A stretch of 64,000 bases of DNA from Aristolochia californica (Eukaryota; Streptophyta; Magnoliopsida; Piperales; Aristolochiaceae): assembly GCA_029961685.1 (NCBI GenBank), contig JARWKL010000014.1, forward strand, positions 23,712,137 to 23,776,136, given 5' to 3'. Under the pieces are notes generated by a model. The model was not told the origin of the DNA. It made no database searches and saw only the letters and a program-made list of their open reading frames with translations. Made by a program: the position numbers and the translations under genes. Shown here piece by piece: positions 44,850 through 57,712 of the stretch; the stretch's first letter is position 1, and each line of letters opens with the position of its first letter.

Positions 44850-46330
44850 TGGTAGCATTGCCTTCTTTGACCATTCCAAAAATTATCAAGAGGCTCTAAA
44901 ATATCTGGGATGGAGAACAAATATGGAAGAGGAGATGGTAATCATGTACAAAAACACTTGGGATTTGATTATGTTGCCACCCAAGAATAAAAAAGGACCA
45001 CAGGATGTTGATAGGTTTTTTTAAGTCAAGCATAATCATGATGGTAGCATTGCTCGCCGCCTTAGAGCTAGATTAGTAGCCAAGGTTACACTAAATCTTA
45101 TGAAATTGATTATGAAGAAACATTATTACCAATTGTCAAACTCAACTCAATTCATGCACTCACCTCTATTGTTGCTAATCGAAATGGTCCCATTCATCAT
45201 TGAATGTCAAGAATATCTTTCTCAGTGGTGACCTCCATGAAGAGTTCCAAAGCACTCGGATTTGTAGTTGAGGGAGACAAGGTTTGCTAACTCATAAAAT
45301 CTATTTATGGGTTAAACAATCTCCTCGTGTATTGTTTGAAAAGTTTTATTAAGGTTGTTTTTTGTTTTGGTTTTAAAAGGTACAAGGTGGATCACTCCAT
45401 TTTTGTTAAACATACTAATCAAGGTGTGATTTTTATGGTTGTTTATGTTGATGACATCATACTGCTAGGAAGCAAAAAAGAATGACATTCAACAATTGAA
45501 GAGGGGAATGCTTTGCAATGTTTTTCTAAAGGACTATGGCTTTCTTAAGTGCTTCATTGGGATTGATATATTATAATCCCTACATGGTATTGTTTTATCC
45601 CAAAGAAAGTATATTTTTGGATTTATTGGAAAAATGAGAATGCTAGGGTGCAGACCCATTGACACTTCCTTGGATCTAAATGTTGAATTGTGTGTTGAAA
45701 CCGACAATGATGTAGATGTGGGTAAATTTCAGTAGCTAGTTGGTAAGTTAATCTATATCACTAGCACTAAACCTGATATTTCTTTTGTTACAAGCATGGC
45801 CAATCAATTTATACATCAACCTCAACTTTCACATCAACAAGCATTAGAGAGGATCCTTCATTATCTTAAGAAAAATATTGGTCAAGGACTTTGTATGAGT
45901 GGGATGGGCATCTAAATATTGAAGGATTTACGGATGCAAGCAGGGCAAGATCTTGAGATGATAGGAAGTCCACATCAGGTTATTATACAATGGTGGTAGG
46001 TAATTTATTGACTTGGTGTAGAAAGAAATAGAATGTGGTAGCTAGGTCAAGTATAAAAGCTGAATAATGTGTCATGATACATGCAGTTACTGAGATGTTA
46101 AATCTGAAATCTTTATTAAAAAAACTCAATTTTCTTGTAAATACTCCAAATACAATTTTATTGTGATAACCAAGCAGCCATACATGATAACTAATTTGGT
46201 CTTTCATGAAAGAACCAAACACATAGAGATCACTTGCCATTTTGTTAAAGATAAGCTACAATTGGTCCTCTACAAGAGTCATGTTCCAAGTTGGTTGTCT
46301 GTGATATGTCTGCACCACATTGAGAGAGAA
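44850..46330 (+). mobile_element. Ty1/copia RT and RNase H region (decayed)
   Basis: Recognisable pieces in order: NYQEALKYLGW and KNTWDL (RT start, 44,880-44,970); RLRARLVAK (about 45,060); VYVDDIILLGSKK (45,445-45,480, intact YVDD); LKDYGFLKCFIGIDIL; KLIYITSTKPDISF (45,740-45,790); LERILHYLKKN; and RNase H end pieces with HERTKHIEI and CHFVKDKLQLVLYKSHVPSW (46,190-46,300). Several stops and a few indels interrupt it. Confidence 0.85.
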
Positions 46331-46605
46331 TGCTAAAGGACAAAATTAGTTGTATATTAAACTATAATTAACTTTCTTCTTTTTATTCTTGGCTTATGTA
46401 GCCCTAAGAGGCAAGGATATTTTTGACATTTAAATTCAATCAAATCTATCAATAAAGAGTGAGAGAGCGCTCTTTCACACAAGTAAGGAACGTCTCCTCT
46501 CTCATTACTCTTGCATCTCATCCTCTCTCGCTACTCCAAAACCCTAAGCTCTTCTTCCCTTTTCTTCTCTTCTTCCTTCATCTTTCTTCCTATTCTCACT
46601 TGTTA
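46331..46605 (+). repeat. 3' LTR of the copia element
   Basis: A purine-rich ATTGAGAGAGAA precedes TGCTAAAGGACAAAATTAG. The LTR is CT-rich in its second half and ends about CTCACTTGTTA. A worn 3' terminus makes the end approximate. Confidence 0.55.
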
Positions 46606-47244
46606 GGTTAAAAAGCCATGGATTAAGGCCAAAGAATTTTATTTTTTATATATCAACATTGTTACCTCTCTAGAAGTTTATTGTTGCATGGTTAATGTTT
46701 TATAGTGGTTTAACTTGACCTAAAATTACTTTTGTAATAAATCAAGTTTAGGAATATATCCATGCTTTAGAATAGAAACATTTATACAAGTATCTAGCAT
46801 TATATCAAGGGGCACTTAAATACTTTGTTTTTGCATCATATAGTATGTTTTTGATTTATCCCACATTAATTTTAGTTAATCAGATATTGTTATTTTGAGT
46901 AAATGGGTGGTCCATAATTGCGTTATCATATGTTTTTGGGTTCTAGTATATTTTTTTGAAGAGTCAGAAATAACAGATTGTTGCTCAATTCACCATTGAA
47001 ACAAAATAGCATGCTATGGAAACTACCACTGCAAACATTATTAGATTCTTGGTTATTATGATTTATTCTCATCTTTATTGTGACAACTGTTGTTCCTTGA
47101 AATAGCTTTATTATCAATTTATTCAAGAAAAGATCGAATTTAGTGAACTACAAACACACTATATTTCCATTTTTTAAAGGATTGAAAATAACAAATATCT
47201 TAATTAAGTCCTTGTCTTCTTGAGAGGCAAGCTTCCACACTCGT

Positions 47245-48150
47245 TGTTGGAAGTTTGGAAACGTAGTGGAATTAAGGCTAAGATGTGTGTAAAGAAAAAG
47301 AGAGCATGAGAACTTTCACTCATTGATTGTGTACATTGAGTATATTGGTGCTCTTTTTAATACAAAAATAACTAGAAGAAAAATAAAAGTAAATTACTAA
47401 GTCCCAATTAACACAAAATAAAACTCTTAAAGATAAGACCTAAAATAAGTAAACAACTATTACATAAATAGATAAATAGTAGCACTAAAAGACTTCTTTT
47501 GTAAGATTTTTTGCCATAAGAGTCATTAAAGATTCTACTATATGAATTCCTTGATTTCGAGGCAGTTTATCATAAGTATAATGCAAGACACTTCCATATT
47601 TATTTAACACTCTCCCTCAAACAGAAGTTTGTAACTTAAACTTGCAAAGAAAAGCTTCTTGTTAATTTTTTTTGACAATCAATCTTCAATCTTCTTTCTT
47701 CAATACTTTGGGTTGCAAAATCTTTCAAAGTTGGAAATTCTTCATCTTTTGTCCTCCCCTTTCCTTGGATGTTCTTTACCACTTTTGAATTTTTTTATTA
47801 TTGGTCATATAATTTTTACCACAACTAGTGATCTTGGAATTTCGTTATGGTAGGTTTATTACTGCATTCTTTGTACTTCTCCCCCTCAAGCTAGGGATCA
47901 CTCTTTTTTTAAGAGACTCAACTTGCTATAAAAATTATATGAGAGAAGAAACATCACGCCTAGCCAAATAACAAACCTCATGCTCCAACAAACAAGAGGA
48001 TCAACATATACCAATCACTAACACTAGAACTCAAGCCCTCGTTCATTGCCTGATTTGCCACAACCCCTTGTAGTAATAGAAACCGAACCTAAGGAAGAGG
48101 TCATGCTCAACATCTCTATCTAGGCACACTCCTTTCTACAATAGCAAACC
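47245..48150 (-). mobile_element. Non-autonomous LTR element family, second copy (incomplete)
   Basis: The LTR is 47,245-47,609 (TGTTGGAAGTTTGG ... TATTTAACA), followed by CTCTCCCTCAAACAGAAG, a polypurine-tract complement. The next 500 bp follows the interior of the 6,080-8,331 element in the same order: AGTTTGTAACTTAAACTTGCAAAGAAA, then a TCATCTTTTGT..TCCCCTTTC block, the second polypurine-like CCCCCTCAAGCTAGGG near 47,880, and TAGGCACACTCCTTTCT near 48,122. The 5' LTR was not found, so the copy is truncated to the right. Confidence 0.65.
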
Positions 48151-49780
48151 ACATGTTCACTCTATTCAATTATTTAGATAAAGTACGTCGCAAAGTGTTA
48201 TTGTGGGTAATGGGTGTGTAGGCATTTGCTCTAGAATGATGAAATAGCAAAACATTAATAGGAGATGTACTAGTATACAAGAACTCAAAAATTGTCATGA
48301 CATTAATTGACTTACATTCAAGTACTACCAAGAGGGATCGATGAAGGTTTGACTTAACCTCATGGTTGACCAAGTTAACTCAAAAAAATAATCAATAATA
48401 TAACCAATAAATGGATCATTAAGCAATACAATTTGACCATAAAAAAGTATCACAAACTGATTAATCTTTGGCTCCCACGAGGAATGTCAACAACAAGTTC
48501 AACAACAACAATGTACAAATAATATTTCAACAATCTCACGCTTTTGACTTTATCTAGCAGCCACACCCCTTAATGATGGAGACCACATTTTCTACTAAGA
48601 TTTTTCACCGACTTACCTTCAGCAGGCTTCCAACTTATTATATACTCTAAAACTAGCAAGAGAACATTAGCACAGTACAACATGTGGGGACAAACACTTT
48701 CATTGCTTGAAGAATCTCCTAATATAAGGTAAGCTATAACTCCGATCGCAATGGGAAACATCATGATTTCTTTGCTAGAGGTAAAGGAAGAAAAACAAAA
48801 GTTCAAATATCTGTTCTGTTCAGACTTTGTCAACTCTATTTGTATCTTAGTAGATTGTACCCTTTCCACCATGGAGGTGAGCGGTTCATTAAACCATGCA
48901 AATTTATGTCTTAATTATTTATTTGTTGTACAATAACTCATACCATAACGATCTTCCTTGTATGAGTAGATGTATAAATTAGAATATACCTAGGTAAATT
49001 ATTTTATCCTAGTGAATTAGATATGCTATTAAGGGTAGCCAAATTTAATTTTCTATAATAAATGAACTTTGCAACTAATATTGGGAAATTGGTGCATGAA
49101 ATTACTTATGAAACAAAGAACAAGAAGTTAAATAACACATAATGAAATGCTGAAATCTAGTTGGATAAATAGGTCATAAACTCCTTAAATTTAGTACAAA
49201 GACTCAAGGTACCTTGAGTTCTTGAACTAGAGGCAACTATGTTGGCTTAGAAAGCTTTTTTGGTATCTACAAGAATTTCAAATAATGTTAAATAAGTCAA
49301 GCAATAAACTTAAATATACTTTTGAAATATAAGTATTACTAAAACTTAAATAATCATGATGACTTTTAGTTGATACAAGGCATGTAAGCAATGGCAAGAA
49401 AGTAAATCATTGGGAGAAATTCAAATTATTGCAAGAAATGTATATTATATTGTGAAAATAATTCATTTGTTGCAAAAAGTAAATTGTGCAAGAAATATAA
49501 ATAATACTAGAAATCCAAATTGCACTACAATAAACTATACTTTATCATGAAAAAATATTTTAGTTAAAAGTGTGGATTTTAATCACAAACCAAAATTGTT
49601 TGAAAAATTCAACAATAAATTGATGTCATTGATTTTTTAAATGAAAAATATTTTTTTTAAAAAAAAGTTTACCTATTATTGAGAATGTTTTTATTACCTG
49701 GGAAGATATCAAAATGATAGTGGTGTCATAAAATTGTATTGTTTAAAAATTTAATTTATGAAAAATGTTAGGTAGCAATA
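48151..49780. other. Gene-poor AT-rich intergenic DNA
   Basis: No protein-like frame and no element ends recognised. 49,380-49,520 has repeated GCAAGAAA/GCAAGAAAT words. Confidence 0.5.
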
Positions 49781-50458
49781 GCAAGGAGTCTCGTCTCATG
49801 GATGGGAGGAAGGCGGGGAGGAACCAAGCCAAACTGGCTCGTAAACCGTTTGAACTCGGCTCAATTCAGTTTTTACTTGAGCTCGGCTCAAACTCAAACT
49901 TGAAATAAGGATCGTTAAGTATAACAAACCAAGCTCGAGATTTTCCAAGGTTGGCTTGTTAGCTCGTGAATCGACTCGTTAGCATAGATTTTTTTACGAA
50001 AATACCCTTTACTCTAATTGCACTCGTCAATTTCCTCTTTAGTTAGTTGATTGTTGCTCTTATTTACCTCAAATGTCAAAGACGCTTTATCGTTCAGCCC
50101 TTTTGGGTCCCTCAACATCTAATATTGTTTGCCAATAGAACAAACACTATTGGTGGAGGTGTTTGATCTTTCTTTTAGGACTATTAAGCTGGTTATTATT
50201 CATTAGTATGCTCCATTACAAAGTATTGGACTCCTCTGCAATACCTTGTAGTTCAATGGTACCAGGGTCATCACAATATTCTCTTTATTTATTTATTTAG
50301 TTTTAAATGTAGGTTGGAGCTCATACCTTGCTCGAGCTCAGGTTCAAACTCGATTAAAATTTTTGGGCTCGAACTCGAATTCAATGTATTCTGATGAAAC
50401 AAAGCTCAAACATATACAGGTTCGAGTTTGTCTCACCTCGATGCCACCCCTAGTTGTC
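49781..50458. mobile_element. Possible hAT-type non-autonomous element rich in GAGCTCGG / CTCGAACTC
   Basis: GCTCGGCTC, TTGAGCTCGG, GCTCGAGCTC and GGGCTCGAACTCG occur as clusters at both sides (49,835-49,975 and 50,318-50,440). The right edge complement reads CTAGGGGTGGCATCGAG, like the TAGGGGTGGCA terminus common in plant hAT elements. A matching left terminus was not found, so the element is incomplete or miscalled. Confidence 0.35.
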
Positions 50459-52300
50459 CCCTACCAGCATAAAGAAAGGGAGAGGAGAGGGGTTGTGATC
50501 TCCTTCCCCTATTAATTATGACGATGGGGAAGGGATCCCTCATCCTCCTTGTTGGCCGTCCCTACTGACTTAATATGGTGGGGATCTTCCCTTGAGGGGA
50601 AAAAAGTTAAAACTCTTTTGATCTAAATTCAACTAGACGTTGTAACTTCACCTTATTGATTTTTGTAGCATTAATTTTCACACCTGCAGCGTAAATGTCA
50701 ATGGAGTCGTTTAAACAGTAGAAACAATGAACTGGTGATATGTCCTTTGTCCAGTGGAGCCGCTGCAGATATTGTTTGTATTCTCCTGCAAATGAAGACA
50801 GTGCTTTCCGTGTTTTAGAGGACCATCTAAAATAAAGACACAAAGATGATGAAGACTGACATTGAATATTTTCGGAATGTTGTGTTTTATCAGCATCTGC
50901 ACAAGCATTTTTAGGTAGAAGACGACAGCCATAGATGCTTCTCCTATCTTCTCTTCTCAAATTTTATCTTCTAAAGACTCCAAGTCTTCTTCCCCACAAC
51001 TAATAATATCATAGGTGTTGAAGAAGATTTTCTGAAGAACACTTCTCTCTCCTAGTGGGAAACAAGTTCCTAGGTAGTCAAAAAAGACCAGCAGCCTCTC
51101 CGGTAACGTAAAATTCTTCACAGTCATAATTTCTAACCGTAAAATTTACAAGAACATAGACGGAGACGAGATTCTAGCTTCATCACTGTAATGAAAACCA
51201 AGTAAGAGAGATGAGCCAATTGAAAGAGAAGGAATCAATGAGAGGGAGTTCATATCCATCCAACCAAAAAGCTGTTCAAAATTGCGATGGATTGAGAGGA
51301 ATAATTTATGTTAAGCTGTACCCAAACGATGTTTACATATCCACTCACAATAGATAATATATGCCTTCGACCCCCATACGTATCCGCTCCCTTCCTTTTC
51401 AGATAACAGGAATTTTCAATTATGTGAGATGCTTTCCATGACCAACATCCTTTTTTTCTTTTTTCTTCTCTCTCTCTCCCTCTCGCTCGCTCTCGTCCAT
51501 GGCGGGCAGAATCCGGCGTGCACAGATTGATCACCTAACCTGAATTAAATACAAGTAGGAAAGGTCTTCATTACACAACTTGATCAAGACTTTTCTGTTG
51601 TAACGCAGCGAATCGAAGAAGATTGAGAGATTTGGTTTACAACTTGTCTGCTTTAACTTCTTTATACTAGGACTAATATACTATATATGTTTACTTAATA
51701 GAGACATTTGATGACAGTCCAACTGAAATACCTAACCTAAGAGCTTTTTTGACGAATTTACTTGGTTTTATATCTAATTAACCAACTATTAACTCATTAC
51801 ACAAGTGAATCACCTTATTTGCTCCAAGAACATGGCCAACTTAGTGGTGAAGCTTAGCTGAGGCAAATGCTTTCCGGTATTGGACGATGCTCGTTAATCC
51901 ACGCGTGAATTTTGCGGTGTCCTTGTCGTCACAATTAGCGGTTCCCCATTGTATAAAACTTGTAAGAGAGTGGTTCCTTGTGGTCTTTCATTAGAATCAA
52001 ATGGAATATATACCAATTTGTATAAATGAACCAGGCAGAAAGACTGGTCTTTGTTTGTTCTATTCCAGTCACCTTGGCTTTAGTTGTAAAAGATGGAGAT
52101 AAAGAAATGGGTGTTTCTAAATGAATTTATTATTGTAGGACTATTAAGAAATTAATTTAGGGTACAGAGGGAACCTATTCCTCCCAGTAAGGATGGTCGA
52201 TGACCATCAAACGTGCAGGTGATGGAAAAGTGGGTCTTGATCACTCAAATATATTTTCTTTTTAGTTTCTCAGTTTATCTATTTAACCATTAGAGACCCA
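50459..52300. other. Intergenic region upstream of the permease, no gene supported
   Basis: Includes a minus frame 50,960-50,607 (117 codons) with Cys/Ser-rich, unfamiliar composition, and pyrimidine-rich sequence near 51,450-51,495. Neither is supported by homology I can recognise. Confidence 0.4.
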
Positions 52301-52681
52301 AAGTGTGCAGCTCAGATCCAAAGAAGGATTGCTCTTCTTCCTCACTTGCTTAACTGTTGGAGCTACAGAGAGAGAGGAAGACAGAGTAGAAGATCGAAGG
52401 AAAGGTGAGCTGCTCCGTTTTTTCTCCGTTTACTACAAAAAGGAATTGTTATTTCACTTTCATCCTTTATTGAATAAAGGCGTTGGTCTTGTCTGCGTAT
52501 TTTTTCCTTCTCTACTTACGTTCTCATCTTTGACTCTTCTTCTCATGGATGATGAGTGAGAGGAGAAACAGGGGTCGGCTCGATAAGTAGAGAGAGAAGG
52601 AAAAGAAAATGCCCGTTGACATATGTGTCCATTATAATCCTTTTAGACTCTGTGGGTGCCACACTTCTTCCAGATTTTCAC

Positions 52682-52690
52682 TTATATATA
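52682..52690 (+). promoter_or_regulatory. TATA box of the amino acid permease
   Basis: TTATATATA lies about 267 bp before the ATG, implying a transcription start near 52,715 and a 5' UTR of about 240 nt. An alternative is an upstream non-coding exon ending GAAAG|GTGAGC at about 52,404 spliced to an acceptor near 52,766-52,805. Confidence 0.5.
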
Positions 52691-52956
52691 CACCACGCAG
52701 TCCTAAACTGCAACTCAGAAAATTTCTTTGGTGTCTTCTTCTTTCTTCCGTCCCTGTCTCTGTAGCAGACTCGGAGTCCTCTTGTTTTCCTCTGTTCTTC
52801 TAGCAGAGGGTATACTTGTTGCTTGACCTGGACAGCTCTTGTGTTTCAGTGAGCTTGGGGAGCTGTAACTTGTCTGCTCAACGGCAGAAGAGTTGGGTTT
52901 TTGCGGAGAAGCTTTGAATCCCTTCTGTTGGTTGATCTGATTCATCTCTTGCAAAG

Positions 52957-54937
52957 ATGGGTGTGGGAGGTGAGGATGGTTTTGCCACAAACTTCCACCA
53001 AGTCGGCGATGTTACCATCAACATGCACCCGAATGGAACTTCCAAGTGTTTCGATGACGATGGCCGAATCAAGAGGACGGGTAAATAGAACCATTTTAAT
53101 TCCATCTATATTCGAAACTGTTAGAATATCTGCTACGCTCAAGAAAACTAAGCAAGAGATCGTATGGTGTTATTACAGGGAATTTCTGGACGGCAAGTGC
53201 TCACATAATAACAGCGGTGATCGGCTCCGGCGTGCTCTCGTTGGCATGGGCCATTGGGCAACTGGGATGGATTGCAGGGCCAGTGGCCATGCTTCTCTTC
53301 TCCTTAGTCACATACTACACTTCCACTCTCCTGGCCGACTGCTACCGGGCCGGCGACCCCGTTACAGGCAAAAGAAGCTATAGCTACATGGACGCAGTCC
53401 GCAACAATCTTGGTAATTAAACTTCTTTTCAGAATTCATCTATTTTCCATTAAATACCCAGGGATCAAGGGACAACTAAAATGACATGATCGGTGTGGAA
53501 ATTTTAGGTGGAGTGAAGGTTAAGCTCTGTGGCCTAATCCAATACATCAATCTGTTTGGTGTAGCCATCGGGTACACGATTGCGGCTTCCATCAGTATGA
53601 TGTGAGTGCTGTTTCTTGTGAAATCTCTCTGCTGTTCTCAAGTGCTTCAGCTTCCTGTATCTGTAAATTCTCACGCAAATTCACAAACATGAGCAGGGCA
53701 ATCAAACGTTCCAATTGCTTCCACGAGAGCCACGGAAAGAACCCATGTCACATGTCCAGCAACGTTTACATGATTGGCTTCGGAGTGGGGGAAATCATCT
53801 TGTCTCAGATACCGAACTTTGATCAACTCTGGTGGCTCTCCATTGTTGCGGCTGTCATGTCCTTCACATACTCCTCTATCGGGCTTGCGCTTGGGATTGC
53901 TAAAGTTGCAGGTTAGCGAGTCCTCTCTGCAGAAAATCAATCCAACACCCCAATTCCTAAATAAGTACTTAAAATCACAGCCATGGAATCTAAACTTAAG
54001 CTCCTGTTCTTCATGATCAACAGCAAACGGAGGTTTTAAAGGGAGTCTTACTGGCATCAGCGTCGGCGCAGTTTCACAATCTGAAAAGGTCTGGGGGAGT
54101 TTCCAAGCTTTCGGGGATATTGCTTTTGCCTACTCATTCTCCAATATCCTCCTCGATATCCAGGTATTGCCGTCGATCCTAAAGTTTTTGAGTAACATTT
54201 TAAAAAGGAGATGATGTATGTAAAGTCTCCAATCAGATCACTTCCAGTTTTCAGTGCCTAAGCTTGAGCTTTGATCACCACAGGACACGATCAAATCTCC
54301 GCCATCAGAAGCGAAAACCATGAAGAAAGCTACCCTTTTCAGCGTCATGGTGACTACAGTCTTCTACATGCTGTGCGGGTGCATGGGCTATGCGGCCTTC
54401 GGAGACGAAGCTCCTGGCAATCTCCTAACAGGCTTTGGCTTCTACAACCCCTTTTGGCTTCTTGACATAGCCAATGCAGCTATCGTCGTCCATCTTGTCG
54501 GGGCATACCAAGTCTTCGTGCAGCCTATCTTCGCATTCATCGAAAAGTGGGCGGCCAGAACATGGCCCAAAAGCAGGTTCATCACCGAGGATATCGCCGT
54601 GCCCATCCCCTGCTACAAGCCCTTCAACCTGAATCTCTTCCGGCTGGTTTGGCGGTCGGCCTTCGTCGTCGTCACCACCGTCATCTCCATGCTTCTCCCC
54701 TTCTTTAATGACATCGTGGGCATCCTCGGGGCCCTGGGGTTTTGGCCGCTCACCGTCTACTTCCCCGTTGAGATGTACATAGCACAGAAGAAGATACCCA
54801 AGTGGAGTACTAGATGGGTGTGTCTCCAAATCCTCAGTGTGACCAGTTTGATCATCTCCATCTGCGCCGCTTCTGGGTCCGTGGCCGGGGTCATCCTCGA
54901 CCTAAAGAAATACAGGCCGTTCAAGTCCAACTACTGA
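52957..54937 (+). CDS. AAP: Amino acid permease (AAP family, proton-coupled amino acid transporter)
   Basis: Six exons join in frame: 52957-53080, 53179-53412, 53508-53601, 53697-53911, 54024-54163 and 54284-54937 (TGA). They total 1461 nt, 486 aa, near the 475-490 aa usual for plant AAPs. The product is a plasma-membrane symporter importing neutral and acidic (in some members basic) amino acids with H+, used in phloem loading, root uptake and seed supply. The hydrophilic N-terminus ends in the family signature DDDGRIKRTG. Then comes TASAHIITAVIGSGVLSLAW (first membrane segment), followed by LADCYRAGDPVTGKRSYSYM, GYTIAASISM, KRSNCFH, SQIPNFDQLWWLS, FGDIAFAYSFSNIL, ML.CGCMGYAAFG, FGFYNPFWLLDIAN and FWPLTVYFPVEMYIAQ. 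About ten or eleven hydrophobic segments. All introns are short (95-120 bp) GT-AG. No damage is seen. AAP subclade cannot be settled by eye. Confidence 0.95.
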
Positions 54938-56012
54938 TTCTTATCTCGAAATCATAAAGAAAACTCCTCTCTTGATCCCAGTGTTCTTCCACGCTTGTAA
55001 TCAATCATATAGATATATTATTAATTCTCTTTCTCTGTATCAACTTTAGAGTTTAAACCGAAGGGAATGAAGATTTTACACAATGCTCTCACCACTACAG
55101 TCCTTATCAGACCCATCTTTCCTAATTTCTCCAACTCGCATTTGATCTTTTGCACTCGTTTTCACTGAAATTCAGAGAACTGAGATTTCAGACGAAAAGT
55201 AGAAAGAAAAGTAGAAAGGCCCAACAACTGTGACGCTGTGTCGTAACACGGGATTCGTTGGTTCTCCGAATCTGTGTCTGGTCAGTCGAGCTACCAAAAC
55301 CCATTTTAATGGTAGATCCACTAGGAGGAGTATCTAAATACCGAAAGCTTTTTGTCCCTTTGGCATGAGAGGTCACTGTTGGTGGCAGGCGCAGCGTCGC
55401 CGTCGCCGGATGACGCGGGGAGTCATCCCCCTTTTAACTCGGTGGTGATTGCCGCGAGTGGGTGGTTGCCGTTCTTGTTGTTAGGGAAGATTCGTTCTTC
55501 CTAAGCGTAGGAGGGAAGGACCATGTCGAAGCTGGTGGACCCAATCAAACATTTGTTTTTCATAAAAAAAAGTTTCTTTTTACTGTCGATGTAATTTTAT
55601 TTATAATATTATTTTTATTTCATCATAAAAAATAAAAAAATAAAAAAATTCATTCTATTTAAATATGATCTTCATTCCTTTTATGCTTTTAATTATGGTA
55701 TTTTACTTATTAAATAATGATATTTGGTTAATTTTAATATAATTAATCAAAATTTGATTTTATAATTATCATTTTATCACTTATGTTTTAATTTAATTAT
55801 TAAAATATTTTTTTTAAAAATATATTACGAGCAGTATTGCCAAAACTAAAGAGAAGATTCGAACCATGGCCAAGTACCTACATAGAAAAGGTAGTATCAA
55901 ACCAATTGAAGACTAATTCATTTCCAACTTCACAAAAATAATATATATACAGAAAATAAGAAAGTGCCCCAATTAACGAATAGTTGAATTCGGTCTAACC
56001 CGACTTGACCAA
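54938..56012. other. Downstream of the permease: 3' UTR then AT-rich intergenic DNA
   Basis: The 3' UTR probably ends near 55,000-55,050 (TGTAATCAATC..ATATTATT). A GC-rich patch at 55,380-55,530 (GTCGCCGTCGCCGGATG) looks like a stray 5' gene or LINE leader fragment, but no frame can be followed. 55,560-55,840 is almost pure A/T. Confidence 0.45.
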
Positions 56013-57605
56013 AACCAGTGATCCTACTGGTTTGATGATCGATTCAATTTTAATAACATTGATTACAAGTTGAGTATTCTCTTCAATTCGTTCATTTGCT
56101 TTGTTTGCACTAGTTATGTTCTATCTCCTCAATTTAAGAATCCTTTATATCACGAAATAAAAAAAATATTTTTTTATTCAGGTTACGATTTTATACTTAG
56201 AATGTGTTTTTATGTTATTTCTTTTAATTAAAAGGATACATGCAAACTTACCAAAAGCAAAAATGAAGTTGATTCTCTTTTATAGGCACGAATTCGATAA
56301 TGAACTAGATCGTTTAGTAGGCTTGCATGAAGACTAAATTGTTAGACCAAATGGTAAAATCATGTTTTGGTCTCCATTATTTGATGATAACAAAATGGGT
56401 AGTTTGAAAGTGTGTTACTAACGGTGTTATTAGTGATGCATGCCTTCTAACACATATATTACTAGGTCTATGGCAAAAAAACCCATAAAGCATGATCGAT
56501 CATCCCCACCTAATTGATTGGTCATTCCTATTCAGGCATTGAAATATATAAGGCATGATCAATCATACCTATAGTATTAATCAATCAGGAAGAACCATGC
56601 CTTTAAGGGACATAAAACATAATCAGTTAGACCTCTTATTACTTTAACCAAACATCTTTAAAATGAATTACTATTGATATGAAAATACTTTTTTCTTATA
56701 CTTACATATGAAAGTGTTAAAATTACAAAGTAACCTCTCTCCTAGATCAGGTAACAAAGTAATTAGATAATTTGAGTAATCAGTATTGAAATAACATTGA
56801 CTCATATTTGTTGCATTTAATAAGAATTATATCGGTAAATTAATCCCTTCACAAGTAAAGATTTTTATTTCACATATTTTTACGTGAAATGATTAAATTA
56901 TTGGATAAAATTGAGACCCTAAAATGTAGGAGGAACACTTAACACAGGTAAAAAGCACAAACTTAGTGGGGCTTCAAACTTGAGTTGATAGAGAAAGAGG
57001 GGGAGAAAGGCAAATATATCATTTTCACCAAAAGAGAGAATTATGAATAAAACTAAGTGTGATAAGATACTTGGTAAAAGGTTAAAAAGAAGGAAAAGAT
57101 GGAACTCTTTTTTGACCATGTTCCAAGAGATTGAAGATATACTTTTTGGTAGTGGATTCTTGTAATAATAAGAAATGGGAAGAAAGAGAGAATGGAAAGA
57201 AGGTGTGAGCACATACAATGGTGGGGAGAAGATAGTTCAATAAAAGTCTTTTTTTGTAGTCAAATATTGTTTGGAGATTTGATAAGTGCTCTCTTATCAC
57301 TTTTGTGCGTGCTTCTAAGGAGATAACAACATTTCTAGGTTTGAAGAGGTTTCTTCTGAATCACTCAAGACAAGAAAAGTTTATTCCTAGCATGTATATT
57401 GTTCTTGTGGAGGTTACAGAAATTGAATGATGCTTTAGGATGACTAAACCTGCACAGAATACGTGGGCACACCGCATGAACATTTGAGTTTAGTGCAAGA
57501 GGTAGTTGTAAACATAAAATGAATTTCTAAAACATTATGAAATTCATAAATTGAATTTAACATAAATGTGAACGGATGCTTACTTCCAGCCATGGCGATC
57601 GTCTC
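56013..57605 (+). repeat. 1.6 kb direct repeat, copy A
   Basis: Runs from AACCAGTGATCC to GCCATGGCGATCGTCTC and aligns along its length with 57,712-59,293, with small indels and scattered substitutions. It contains a Sirevirus-LTR-like stretch (56,340-56,640). No intact gene; the longest frame (minus 57,218-56,919) is not protein-like. Confidence 0.85.
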
Positions 57606-57612
57606 ATGTGGT

Positions 57613-57712
57613 CTTCTTGCAAGGCCAAGGCTTCCACATTTCCCAAATCATTTTCCTATAAACTATTATGAGTCTCCCTGACATTTCCCAAATCACTTTC
57701 CTATAAACTACA
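57613..57712 (+). repeat. Spacer with short tandem repeat between the two 1.6 kb copies
   Basis: TTTCCCAAATCA(T/C)TTTCCTAT followed by AAACTA occurs twice (about 57,639 and 57,685). A related stretch with AATCACTTTCCTATAAACTA and AGTCTCCCTCA is found at 60,479-60,515, beyond copy B. Confidence 0.75.

Noticed and set aside
50607..50960. 117-codon minus-strand frame (MRREDRRSIYGCRL...)
   Set aside because: No recognisable domain and no splice or promoter evidence; two competing frames overlap it.
51250..51534. Minus-strand frame with Arg/Glu-rich start, and a plus-strand ATG at about 51,499
   Set aside because: The Arg/Glu part is a CT microsatellite read backwards; the plus frame stops after 14 codons.
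54425..54829. 134-codon minus-strand open frame
   Set aside because: Antisense shadow of permease exon 6.
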